A DNA stretch of 64,000 nt, taken from assembly GCF_040137905.1 (NCBI RefSeq), contig NZ_JBEFDG010000027.1, positions 50,184 through 114,183 of the forward strand, written 5' to 3'. The position numbers and the translations under genes were made by a program. Source of the stretch: Corticimicrobacter sp040137905. GTDB taxonomy: Bacteria; Pseudomonadota; Gammaproteobacteria; Burkholderiales; Burkholderiaceae_B. The notes beneath the pieces are model-generated. The model did no database searches. It saw only the letters and a program-made list of their open reading frames with translations, and was not told the DNA's origin. Shown one piece after another: positions 52,722 to 61,380 of the stretch; the stretch's first letter is position 1, and each line of letters begins with the position of its first letter.

Positions 52722-53396
52722 TCAGCCTCCCGTGGCGCGCCAGCGCCCCACCGAGTGCTCGAGCAGGCGCATCAGCCCGGTCAGCACCAGCGCCATGCCG
52801 AAATACATGAGCAGCAGCAGGGTATACACGGTCGTACTGTCCTGCGTGAAATTGCGGATCTGCTCCGCCCGGAACGCCAGATCACCCAGGCTGATCAGCG
52901 ATACCAGCGCCGTATCCTTGAGATTCTGCACGGCCAGGTTGCCGAAGCTTGGCATCATCTCGGGGATCGCCTGCGGCAGGCTGATGCGCCACAGCGTCTG
53001 GCGCGGCGTGAAATCAAGCGCCTTGGCCGCTTCGAGCTGAGCCGGCGGCACCGCCTGCAACGCTCCCCGCACCACTTCCGCGCCATAGGCTCCGATGTTC
53101 AGGCTGAGCGCCAGCACCCCCACCACGACAGGCGGCAGTCGCCAGTCCAGGCCCAGGGCCTGTCCCGCCAATGGCAGGGCAAAATACAGCCAGAACAGTT
53201 GCACCAGCAGCGACGTCCCGCGAAATACCTCGATCACGCAGATCGACAGCCACCGCAACCCGGGATGGGTAGCCAGCCGGCCCACGCCCAGCAGGAACGA
53301 CAGCACCCCACCCAGGAGGGTCGAATACAGTGTCAGCTGTACCGTGACCCAGGCTCCCTGCAGCAGCGGATCGAGATAGTTCAGCCAGTCCATCAC
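52722..53396 (-). CDS. ehuC: Ectoine-type ABC transporter permease EhuC
   Basis: A 224-residue permease with the opening WLNYLDPLLQGAWVTVQLTLYSTLLGG and the EAA loop LEAAKALDFTPRQTLWRISLPQAIPEMMPSF. It starts inside the end of ehuB (4-base overlap). Confidence 0.82.
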   Translation of the reverse strand: MMDWLNYLDPLLQGAWVTVQLTLYSTLLGGVLSFLLGVGRLATHPGLRWLSICVIEVFRGTSLLVQLFWLYFALPLAGQALGLDWRLPPVVVGVLALSLNIGAYGAEVVRGALQAVPPAQLEAAKALDFTPRQTLWRISLPQAIPEMMPSFGNLAVQNLKDTALVSLISLGDLAFRAEQIRNFTQDSTTVYTLLLLMYFGMALVLTGLMRLLEHSVGRWRATGG

Positions 53397-54250
53397 TCAG
53401 CGCACAACTCGGCCGTCGTGCGCTGGAGCGAGCCTTCAGCATCTGCCTCGCTGAAACCATACTCGGTCAGGATGGCACGCCACTCGGGTGTTTGCTTGAA
53501 TGCCTGCAGCTCGGTATTGACCGCATCGCGCAGCTTTTCGGAACGTTGTGCAAAGGTAAACCCGCCCCAACTGCGCACCGGTTGGCCATCGACCACTGGA
53601 TCACGGAAGCTGCCAGCCCCCTCGACCCGGTCGCTCTTGTCGGCCAGGCCGCTCACGGTCAGGCTGGTGGCCGCATAGGCGCTGGCACGCCCGGTCGATA
53701 CCGTGGAAATGGCATCGGCATTGTTGGCGATCGTCACCATGCTGGCTTCGGGCACGCCCAGTGCCTGCAGCATTTCAAGCTGGTCGGCACCGGCCATGAT
53801 AGCCACCTTCTTGCCGTTTTTTGCGAAATCCTCGTAGGCATGGATATCGTCGGGATTGCCGGCTGCCACCAGCAGGCCTTCGCCGTAGGAACTGTTGGGC
53901 TCGGAGAACAGCACCTGGCGGCAGCGCGGCGGCAGGATCGCCATTTCCGCTGCCACCATGTCGAAACGATCCGCCTGCAGGCCCGGGATCAGCGAACTGA
54001 AGCCGGTCGCCACCCATTCAATCCGGCCAATGCCGAGGCGTTCAGCGAGTTGCGCCGCGACATCGGGGCCAGCCCCCTTGGCCGTACCATCGAGGTCAAT
54101 GTAGCCGTAGGGAATTTCGTTGGCGACAGCGATGCGGATAACGCCGCGCTCACGGATCTGGTCCAGGTCAGCCGCATGCGCTGTGCCTGCGACCAGAGTG
54201 GCACCCACGGCCAGGCTTCCCAGGATACGTTTGATTTTTGCTGAGTTCAT
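53393..54250 (-). CDS. ehuB: Ectoine/hydroxyectoine-type periplasmic binding protein EhuB
   Basis: A 285-residue type II binding protein with signal peptide ending AHA, then LDQIRERGVIRIAVANEIPYGYIDLDG and FSSLIPGLQADRFDMVAAEMAILPPRC, close to EhuB proteins as I recall them. AGGAGGG lies 7 bases before the ATG. Ectoine is the best guess, yet no ectoine catabolic (doe/eut) or synthetic (ect) genes are present here, so another polar compound is possible. Confidence 0.8.
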   Translation of the reverse strand: MNSAKIKRILGSLAVGATLVAGTAHAADLDQIRERGVIRIAVANEIPYGYIDLDGTAKGAGPDVAAQLAERLGIGRIEWVATGFSSLIPGLQADRFDMVAAEMAILPPRCRQVLFSEPNSSYGEGLLVAAGNPDDIHAYEDFAKNGKKVAIMAGADQLEMLQALGVPEASMVTIANNADAISTVSTGRASAYAATSLTVSGLADKSDRVEGAGSFRDPVVDGQPVRSWGGFTFAQRSEKLRDAVNTELQAFKQTPEWRAILTEYGFSEADAEGSLQRTTAELCAE

Positions 54251-54263
54251 GTCGAGGCCCTCC

Positions 54264-54297
54264 TATTTGTTCATCACAATGAATTTCTGAACAAATA
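54264..54297. promoter_or_regulatory. Perfect inverted repeat just upstream of ehuB
   Basis: TATTTGTTCA and TGAACAAATA, 14 bases apart, end 14 bases before the ehuB start. The right place for an operator that blocks the ehu promoter or ribosome site. Confidence 0.45.
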
Positions 54298-54417
54298 ATA
54301 CACAGACAAATCATTTCAACTCAAATTAAATGCCTGAAGAAATTGGGCTGAATCTGCTGCAATCCCTGTCAGCATCCCTGCTCAGGGCTTTATGTTTAAA
54401 ATGATGAAATAATGTTA

Positions 54418-54450
54418 CTAAATTGAAAAAATAGGATGATTTCAATTTAG
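54418..54450. promoter_or_regulatory. Perfect inverted repeat upstream of the soluble chemoreceptor gene
   Basis: CTAAATTGAAA and TTTCAATTTAG (11-base arms, 11-base centre) lie 38 bases before the chemoreceptor start. No T tract follows, so an operator is more likely than a terminator. Confidence 0.4.
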
Positions 54451-54487
54451 CCCCTTGCGTACAAAGACAGAACGGAGAGCAGCCAAC

Positions 54488-55543
54488 ATGTGGGTCAGCG
54501 CCAAATGGAAAAAGGAATGCCTGGAACTCAGGACCGAACTGGCGGCACTCAAGGCCGAGCTACCCACGCTGCCGATCGCCCAGTCCGGTCATGACCATGG
54601 CAGCAGTGCGGTGGGCGTGGCTGGGCTCTGCCGCAGCCAGCTCATGGGCAGCAGCATGCTGCAGAGCATCGGCGCAGGCATGGTATCGAGCGCCGACATG
54701 CTGCTGGCAGAGCGGCAGAAGCTGGCCAATCTGACCGAGATTTTCGACCAGGCCAAGGAGGCCATCCAGCGCCTGAACCGGCGCTCGGCCCTGGTCATGG
54801 AACACACGACCACCAGCACCCAGACTGCCATGACGCTGGACAGCACTGCCCAGGACATCCAGAAGCTGGTGTCGAACATCCAGGAAATCGCCGACCAGAC
54901 CAACCTGCTGGCGCTTAATGCCGCCATCGAGGCCGCACGCGCCGGTCCAGCCGGTCGGGGTTTTGCGGTGGTAGCCGGAGAAGTGCGTCACCTAGCCGGC
55001 AAGGTGGCACAAGCCAGCTCGGGCATCCAGGCTCTGGTCTCGAAAGTCAGTACCGAAACAGCAGCCATTCGCAACGTCGTCGAGGCCACCACCCGCTGCG
55101 CACACGATATCGCGGCATCATCGCAACAGATCGACAGCGAGGTCGGTGCGGTAATCCACCGCTCCGAGCGGATGCAGCAGGTCATCCACCATACGACGAC
55201 CGTCTCGTTCCTGAGCTCGGTCAAGCTTGACCACGCCATCTGGAAGAACCGCGTCTACCAGCACATTGTCGATGGCGATTTCAATGCCGCGCTCAGCACG
55301 CACACGGCCTGCCGTCTCGGCAAGTGGTACTACGAAGGCTATGGTGCCCAGCACTACAGCCGGCGGGCCGGTTTCGTGGCCATCGAGAAGCCACACGCCG
55401 AGGTCCACCAGCATGGCCGGGCAGCCCTTGAAGCCGCAGGCCAGGGTGACGGCGAAGGCATGCTGTCTCATCTGGTCGCCATGGAACGGGCCAGCGATCG
55501 TGTCGCACAGGCTATTGATCGACTCCAACAGGAAGTACTTTAG
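54488..55543 (+). CDS. Soluble methyl-accepting chemotaxis-type protein with CZB domain
   Basis: Start at the ATG at 54488 (351 residues). There is no membrane segment. A short helical N-terminus leads into a signalling hairpin whose tip EIADQTNLLALNAAIEAARAGPAGRGFAVVAGEVRHLA binds CheA and CheW. The C-terminal 110 residues form a CZB zinc-binding four-helix domain, with LDHAIWKNRVYQHIVDGD, HTACRLGKWYYEGYG and PHAEVHQHG supplying histidine and cysteine ligands. Such receptors sense zinc occupancy or oxidants such as hypochlorite. No che genes are nearby. Confidence 0.88.
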   Translation: MWVSAKWKKECLELRTELAALKAELPTLPIAQSGHDHGSSAVGVAGLCRSQLMGSSMLQSIGAGMVSSADMLLAERQKLANLTEIFDQAKEAIQRLNRRSALVMEHTTTSTQTAMTLDSTAQDIQKLVSNIQEIADQTNLLALNAAIEAARAGPAGRGFAVVAGEVRHLAGKVAQASSGIQALVSKVSTETAAIRNVVEATTRCAHDIAASSQQIDSEVGAVIHRSERMQQVIHHTTTVSFLSSVKLDHAIWKNRVYQHIVDGDFNAALSTHTACRLGKWYYEGYGAQHYSRRAGFVAIEKPHAEVHQHGRAALEAAGQGDGEGMLSHLVAMERASDRVAQAIDRLQQEVL

Positions 55544-55679
55544 CCACAGACGTCAAGCCCCAAAGTAGGTCGCACATTGCGCCATCACAAACTTGAAAGC
55601 AGATTTCAGACGATTAAATGCTATTATCCTAATATATAGATAGAACCCTTCACCGCTCCGACAGGTTGCTCCTATTCTC

Positions 55680-56063
55680 ATGCGCGCGTTCCACGCCTCT
55701 CGCCGCCTGACCGCCTGGTTTGTCTGCATCGCACTCATGCTGGGTGCCTTTGCCCCGGCAGCCATGCAGGTCCTGTCGGTCGTGGCACCTGATGCCGAGT
55801 GGGTGGAAATCTGTACCAACAGCGGCAACAAGCTGATCCGCGTCGATAGCGCCGACCAGCCCCAATCGATCATCCAGCAACACGGTACCTGTGTCTGGTG
55901 TTCGCTACATGCCGATATCGCCGTTCTGCCGGCGTATGTCGTGGCCGCCCTGCCGGCCGTCCTGCCCAGCCTGCAACTGCCTCTGCCGCAGGCCGAACGG
56001 CCGCTGCGGCCACGCTTCATCCACACCACGTTCGCGCCGCGCGGCCCCCCTGCACAGGCCTGA
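55680..56063 (+). CDS. DUF2946 family protein
   Basis: A 127-residue protein with an N-terminal membrane segment or signal (TAWFVCIALMLGAFAPA), then EWVEICTNSGNKLIRVD, and a CVWC motif near residue 73, as in DUF2946. These small proteins often accompany copper or heme-copper genes. Here the next gene is cydA. Function unknown. Confidence 0.7.
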   Translation: MRAFHASRRLTAWFVCIALMLGAFAPAAMQVLSVVAPDAEWVEICTNSGNKLIRVDSADQPQSIIQQHGTCVWCSLHADIAVLPAYVVAALPAVLPSLQLPLPQAERPLRPRFIHTTFAPRGPPAQA

Positions 56064-56141
56064 TCCAGCCTTTCGCAACAAGGCATGCCCCGCCCCGAGC
56101 GGCCGGGCATGGCCGCCCGCCATCCCTATCAAGGATTCGCA

Positions 56142-57731
56142 ATGAGTGAAACCATTGTTGACCTGTCACGGCTGCAATTCGCGACCGTGGCGCTCTACCA
56201 CTTCCTGTTTGTTCCCCTGACGCTGGGCCTGTCATTCCTGCTGGCGATCATGGAAACCACCTATGTCATGACCGGCAAGGAAATCTACCGCGACATGACC
56301 AAATTCTGGGGCAAGCTTTTCGGCATCAACTTCGCCCTGGGGGTCACCACCGGACTGACCATGGAATTCCAGTTCGGCACCAACTGGTCCTACTACTCCC
56401 ACTACGTCGGCGACATCTTCGGTGCACCGCTGGCCATCGAGGCACTGGTGGCCTTCTTTCTTGAATCGACGTTCGTCGGCCTGTTTTTCTTCGGCTGGGA
56501 TCGCCTGTCCAAGGTTGGCCACCTGACCGTCACCTACCTGGTCGCCATTGGCTCCAACCTGTCCGCGCTGTTCATCCTGATTGCCAACGGCTGGATGCAG
56601 AACCCGGTGGGTGCAGAGTTCAATCCGTTCACGATGCGCATGGAAATGACCAGTTTCTGGGACATCCTGTTCAATCCGGTGGCACAGGTGAAATTCGTGC
56701 ACACCGTCAGTGCCGGCTATGTCACCGCCTCGATATTCGTGCTGGGCATCAGCGCCTGGTACATCCTCAAGGGGCGCGATCTCGACTTTGCACGCCGCTC
56801 CTTCCGCATCGCCGCCTCGTTCGGCCTGGCGGCCACCCTGTCCGTGATTGTGCTGGGTGACGAGTCCGGCTATACCGCTGCCGAAACGCAACAGGTCAAG
56901 ATGGCCGCAATGGAGGGCATGTGGAAGACCGAGCCGGCACCGGCCGGCCTGACTCTGTTCGGTATCCCCGACCAGGAAAACCAGACCACGCGGGCCGCCA
57001 TCCATATCCCCTGGGTCTTGGGCCTGATCGGCACGCGCAGCCTCGACACCGAGATTCCCGGCCTGGATCAGCTCGAGCAACGCATCGCTGCCCGCATCGC
57101 CCGCGGCGCAATGGCCGTATCCACACTGGAAGCCCTGCGTGCCGACCGTGAGAATCCGGAACTGCTCAAGCGCTTCGAACTGTTCCGCGACGACCTGGGC
57201 TATGGCCTGTTGCTCAAGCGCTATACCAACGATGTCAGCCAGGCTACGCCCAAGATGATGCAGGCAGCCGTCAAGGATGCTGTCCCCCGCGTCGCCCCGC
57301 TCTTCTGGAGCTTTCGCATTATGGTGGGGCTGGGCTTTTTCTTCCTGCTGCTGATAGGCCTGTCGTTCTGGCATGCAGCGCGCGGCACGTTCGAACAGCA
57401 GCCACGCCTGCTCAAGACGCTGCTCTACAGCATCCCCCTGCCCTTCCTGGCGTGTGAAATGGGCTGGTTCCTGGCCGAATATGGCCGCCAGCCCTGGTCG
57501 ATCGAAGGCGTATTGCCCACCTTCCTGTCGGCATCCGACCGGACTGCCACCGAACTCATTCTCTCGATTTCAGGCTTCGTGCTGTTCTACACCATCCTGC
57601 TGATCGTCGAGTTGTACCTGATGTTCAAGTTTGCGCGCCTCGGGCCTTCCAGCCTGGGCACCGGCAAGTACCACGGCGAACGTCCGGAACCGGCCCCCCA
57701 ACTGACCCGCCCTGCGGCACAGGAGGTTTGA
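56142..57731 (+). CDS. cydA: Cytochrome bd ubiquinol oxidase subunit I
   Basis: Start at the ATG at 56142 (AAGGA 6 bases upstream), 529 residues and nine membrane segments. The heme ligands H20 and H187 and the proton-path glutamates E100 and E108 correspond to H19, H186, E99 and E107 of the E. coli protein. It oxidises quinol and reduces oxygen with high affinity without pumping protons. First gene of cydABX. Confidence 0.96.
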   Translation: MSETIVDLSRLQFATVALYHFLFVPLTLGLSFLLAIMETTYVMTGKEIYRDMTKFWGKLFGINFALGVTTGLTMEFQFGTNWSYYSHYVGDIFGAPLAIEALVAFFLESTFVGLFFFGWDRLSKVGHLTVTYLVAIGSNLSALFILIANGWMQNPVGAEFNPFTMRMEMTSFWDILFNPVAQVKFVHTVSAGYVTASIFVLGISAWYILKGRDLDFARRSFRIAASFGLAATLSVIVLGDESGYTAAETQQVKMAAMEGMWKTEPAPAGLTLFGIPDQENQTTRAAIHIPWVLGLIGTRSLDTEIPGLDQLEQRIAARIARGAMAVSTLEALRADRENPELLKRFELFRDDLGYGLLLKRYTNDVSQATPKMMQAAVKDAVPRVAPLFWSFRIMVGLGFFFLLLIGLSFWHAARGTFEQQPRLLKTLLYSIPLPFLACEMGWFLAEYGRQPWSIEGVLPTFLSASDRTATELILSISGFVLFYTILLIVELYLMFKFARLGPSSLGTGKYHGERPEPAPQLTRPAAQEV

Positions 57732-57732
57732 C

Positions 57733-58869
57733 ATGATTGACTACGAGATCCTCAAGATTATCTGGTGGCTGCTGGTCGGCATCCTGATGCTGGGCTTCGC
57801 CTTCATGGACGGCCACGACATGGGCGTCGGCACACTGCTGCCCTTCGTGGCCCGCAAGGACGAAGAGCGCCGGGTGCTGCTCAACAGCGTCGGCCCCCAC
57901 TGGGATGGCAACCAGGTCTGGTTCATCACGGCGGGCGGCGCGCTGTTCGCTGCCTGGCCGCTGGTCTACGCCACGGCCTTCTCGGGCTTTTACTTCGCCA
58001 TGATGGCCGTGCTCTGGGCCATGTTCTTCCGGCCGGTCGGTTTCGACTACCGCAGCAAGATCGAGGACCCGCGCTGGCGTGCGACCTGGGACTGGGGCAT
58101 CTTCGCCGGCAGCGCCATCCCGTCGCTGCTGTTCGGCGTCGCGCTGGGCAATGTGCTGCAGGGTGTGCCTTTTTCCTATGACGACACAATGATGATGCGC
58201 TATACCGGCAGCTTCTGGGCACTGCTCAATCCGTTCGCCCTGCTGGCCGGGGTCGTCAGCCTGAGCATGATCATCGCCCACGGAGCCAACTACCTGCTGA
58301 TGCGTACCGAAGGCGTCATCCAGGCGCGGGCTCGTCGCGCGTCACAGATCGCCGTCATCGTCATGCTGGCAGGATTCGCAGTGGGCGGCCTGTGGGTCGG
58401 CTCGCTGCCCGGCTACGTGATTACCTCGTCACTTGACCCGGCAGCGCTGCTGAGCCCGCTTGACAAGGAAGTCGCCCTGCAGACCGGCGCGCTGCTCAAC
58501 AACTTCCGGGCGCATCCCGTTCTGTGGCTGATCCCGGCCCTGGGCTTTCTCGGCGGGCTGGCCAGCCTGCTGTTCGCCAGCCTGCGCCGCAATGTCTGCG
58601 CCTTCATCGCCACCGGCGTGGCCGAGCTGGGGATCATCTTCACGGCCGGCGTGGCCCTGTTCCCGTTCGTCCTGCCCTCGAGCAGCCATCTTGCCAGCAG
58701 TCTGACCCTGTGGGATGGCGTCTCGAGCCACCGCACCCTCAACATTATGTTCTGGGTGGCCATAATCATGACGCCGATCATTATCAGCTACACAAGCTGG
58801 GCGTATCGTGTCATGCGTGGCAAAGTCACCGTTGAGCACATCCGTGCCAACGAACACAGCGTTTATTGA
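57733..58869 (+). CDS. cydB: Cytochrome bd ubiquinol oxidase subunit II
   Basis: A 378-residue membrane protein with the CydB opening YEILKIIWWLLVGILMLGFAFMDGHDMGVGTLLPF and GPHWDGNQVWFITAGGALFAAWP. It starts 1 base after cydA. Forms the bd oxidase with CydA and CydX. Confidence 0.96.
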   Translation: MIDYEILKIIWWLLVGILMLGFAFMDGHDMGVGTLLPFVARKDEERRVLLNSVGPHWDGNQVWFITAGGALFAAWPLVYATAFSGFYFAMMAVLWAMFFRPVGFDYRSKIEDPRWRATWDWGIFAGSAIPSLLFGVALGNVLQGVPFSYDDTMMMRYTGSFWALLNPFALLAGVVSLSMIIAHGANYLLMRTEGVIQARARRASQIAVIVMLAGFAVGGLWVGSLPGYVITSSLDPAALLSPLDKEVALQTGALLNNFRAHPVLWLIPALGFLGGLASLLFASLRRNVCAFIATGVAELGIIFTAGVALFPFVLPSSSHLASSLTLWDGVSSHRTLNIMFWVAIIMTPIIISYTSWAYRVMRGKVTVEHIRANEHSVY

Positions 58870-58887
58870 TCGAAAGGAGCGTGCATC

Positions 58888-58992
58888 ATGTGGTACTTTA
58901 CCTGGATTCTGGGCACTGCCGCCGCCATCCTGTTCGCGGTCGTCAACGCTATGTGGCTGGAGGCGCAGGAGGAAAAACGCCGTGGCAACTAA
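58888..58992 (+). CDS. cydX: Cytochrome bd small subunit CydX
   Basis: A 34-residue single-helix protein, MWYFTWILGT...NAMWLEAQEEKRRGN, with AAAGGAG 8 bases upstream. The N-terminal W-Y-F-x-W-I-L-G and the conserved glutamate after MWLE are typical of CydX (YbgT), which stabilises the oxidase hemes. Its last 11 bases overlap the regulator gene that follows. Confidence 0.93.
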   Translation: MWYFTWILGTAAAILFAVVNAMWLEAQEEKRRGN

Positions 58993-59581
58993 ACCGCATC
59001 GCATCACACGTCCGGGACAGATCACACACCCGGTATCCGCCACGCGCTATGTCCGGCGCGGCGGCGAAATCTGCCGCCCTGGTGCGGCAGGCCGCCCATG
59101 GCGGGTCCTGCAGGGCAGCATCCGACTCGACCATGTCGTCGACGATGAGCACGCCCTGGCTGGACTGGCCGTGGCCGGCGACATCATCGGACTGGAAACA
59201 CTGCTCGACAATCGCTACCGCTACCAGGCGTCGGCACTGGTATCCTGCCAATTGGAGCCATGGTATCCGGATACGGTCGAAGAACCGGCGCAGGCCTCGC
59301 TGCAATGGCTGATTGCCAGCCAGGCTCGCACCGTCGACATGCTGGCATTGCGGATCGGACGGGCCCATGAGCGGATATGCCGCCTGTTCGCCATGCTGGG
59401 TCACATGCCCGTGGAACTGCCCCGACTGCGCGATATCGCCGAAATCACCGGTCTGGTGAAGGAAACGGTTTCACGCACCATGACCGAGCTGCACGCACAG
59501 GGCCTGCTCCGGCAGGATGTCCGCCCCAGGCAGACCCGCGTGCGACGTTGCAGCAGCCACGACGCCATCATGTACGCATGA
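58982..59581 (+). CDS. Crp/Fnr-family regulator between cydX and cydD
   Basis: Starts at the GTG at 58982 (AGGAGG 8 bases upstream), overlapping cydX. The 199-residue product has a degenerate cyclic-nucleotide-binding-like beta domain (RRGGEICRPG, RVLQGSIRLDHV, AVAGDIIGLETLL), a dimer helix, and a C-terminal helix-turn-helix at about 147-175 (RLRDIAEITGLVKETVSRTMTELHAQGLL). The cysteine set of oxygen-sensing Fnr is not present (only C31, C89, C133 and C190). It overlaps cydD by 4 bases. Its position suggests control of the cyd operon, perhaps by redox or nitric oxide, which is an inference. Confidence 0.85.
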   Translation: MATKPHRITRPGQITHPVSATRYVRRGGEICRPGAAGRPWRVLQGSIRLDHVVDDEHALAGLAVAGDIIGLETLLDNRYRYQASALVSCQLEPWYPDTVEEPAQASLQWLIASQARTVDMLALRIGRAHERICRLFAMLGHMPVELPRLRDIAEITGLVKETVSRTMTELHAQGLLRQDVRPRQTRVRRCSSHDAIMYA

Positions 59582-61380
59582 GCGGCGGCCCGGCCAGAGA
59601 CCGCACCAAACAGGCGCAACGCTGGTTGCGTAGCTGTGTCCAGGCCGGCAATGCCGGTGCCTGGAATGGGATTGCCATCCTGGCCGGGGCCATCCAGACC
59701 CTGGCTGCCATTGCCCAGGCCGGCATACTGGCCTGGCTGCTGCATGGCCTGATCATCCTGCGTCTGCCCTGGGCAGAATTGGCAGCCGCCTGGTATGCAT
59801 GGCCTGCCAGCATTGCCGTGCGGGCATTGGCCGGTGTCGTTCGCGAATATGCCGGCCAGCGCGTCTCGGCCCGGATACGCCAGCATGTCCGTACGCAACT
59901 GCTGGCCCGCCTGCACCAGCTGGGTCCTGCCTGGCGCGAACAGCAACAAAGTGGTGCCCTGAGCAACCTGCTGCTCGAGCAGACCGATGCCCTCGATGGC
60001 TACTTTGCGCGCTACCGGCCACAACAGTGGCTGGCTGTCGTCGCACCGGTCCTGATCCTGCTGGCGGTGCTGCCGCGCAGTTGGGCAGCCGCCGCCATCC
60101 TGCTGCTGACGGCACCGCTGATCCCGGTCTTCATGATTCTCGTGGGCTGGGGTGCCCAGGCACGCCAGACCCGGCAATTCATGGCGCTCAAGCGCATGAG
60201 CGGCTATTTTCTGGACGTTCTGCGCGGCCTGCCGACACTCCGTTTGCTCGACGCGCATGGCCGCCAGGCCGAACGCATCGCCCGCACGGCCGAAGACTTC
60301 CGCATCCGCACCATGAGCGTGCTGCGACTGGCTTTCCTGTCCGGCACTGTGCTCGAATTCTTCTCGTCCGTCGCCATTGCGCTGACGGCCGTCTATCTGG
60401 GCTTCAGCCTGCTGGGGCATCTGGACTTCGGTTACTACGGCCATGCCCCCGACCTGCAACTGGCATTTTTCATCCTGCTGCTGGCCCCCGAATACTATCA
60501 GCCACTGCGCGACCTCGGCACGCACTACCATGCCCGCGCCGAGGCACTGGCTGCCGCCGAGGCGCTGCAGGAGGTATTGCCCGGCGAACCGACCGTCCCT
60601 GAGGCAGGAAACACTTCCCTCACCGCGCCGGCGGATCTTGCTGCGCCCCATGCAACACGTCCAGCCCGGCAAGTTGGAGGCATGGTGCCGCCATCCGGTG
60701 CGCCCAGCCTGCAACTCGACAACCTGAGCTTTGCCTATCGGCCTGGCGAGCCTGTGCTCGCACACCTGGATCTGCAAGTCGAGCCGGGTGCAGCGATTGC
60801 CATCGTCGGCCCCTCCGGCGGCGGCAAGAGCACCCTGTTGCGCCTGCTGTCCGGGCAACTGGCACCCGACGCCGGCAGGATCGAGATCAATGGCGTGGCA
60901 TTGTCGGCCATCGACTTGCCGGCCTGGCGTGAGCGTATCGGCTGGATGGGGCAGCACCCCGCCGTACTGGCTACGTCCCTGGCCGAGAACCTGCGCGTCG
61001 CCCGGCACGATGCCTCAGAGAGCGCACTGACCGAAGCACTGGCCTTTGCAGGTCTGGCCGACTGGCATGCCTCCCTTCCTGCCGGACTGGACACGCAACT
61101 GGGAGAGGGCGGACGCCGACTGTCGGGAGGGCAGGTCCGCCGCCTGGCACTGGCCCGCCTGGCACTGCGCCCGGCTGAGCTGCTGCTGCTGGACGAACCG
61201 ACTGCCAGTCTGGACGAAGATACCGAGCAACTGATTGTCGAGCGGCTGCAGCTGTTGCGCCAGGGCCGCACCCTGGTGCTGCTGACGCATCGCCGAGCCC
61301 CGCTGGCCTGCGTCGATAGCGTGTACCGACTCAACCAGCATCGGCTGATCAAGGAGGAAACGCATGCGCCAGCGCTCTGA
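59578..61380 (+). CDS. cydD: Thiol/glutathione ABC exporter subunit CydD
   Basis: Start at the ATG at 59578, 600 residues. A six-helix export domain (QSGALSNLLLEQTDALDGYFARYRPQQ) is followed by an unusual proline/alanine-rich linker at about 340-375. The ATPase has Walker A GPSGGGKST, signature LSGGQVRR and Walker B LLLLDEPTASLDE. With CydC it exports cysteine and glutathione and is needed to assemble cytochrome bd. It overlaps both neighbours. Confidence 0.93.
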   Translation: MSGGPARDRTKQAQRWLRSCVQAGNAGAWNGIAILAGAIQTLAAIAQAGILAWLLHGLIILRLPWAELAAAWYAWPASIAVRALAGVVREYAGQRVSARIRQHVRTQLLARLHQLGPAWREQQQSGALSNLLLEQTDALDGYFARYRPQQWLAVVAPVLILLAVLPRSWAAAAILLLTAPLIPVFMILVGWGAQARQTRQFMALKRMSGYFLDVLRGLPTLRLLDAHGRQAERIARTAEDFRIRTMSVLRLAFLSGTVLEFFSSVAIALTAVYLGFSLLGHLDFGYYGHAPDLQLAFFILLLAPEYYQPLRDLGTHYHARAEALAAAEALQEVLPGEPTVPEAGNTSLTAPADLAAPHATRPARQVGGMVPPSGAPSLQLDNLSFAYRPGEPVLAHLDLQVEPGAAIAIVGPSGGGKSTLLRLLSGQLAPDAGRIEINGVALSAIDLPAWRERIGWMGQHPAVLATSLAENLRVARHDASESALTEALAFAGLADWHASLPAGLDTQLGEGGRRLSGGQVRRLALARLALRPAELLLLDEPTASLDEDTEQLIVERLQLLRQGRTLVLLTHRRAPLACVDSVYRLNQHRLIKEETHAPAL

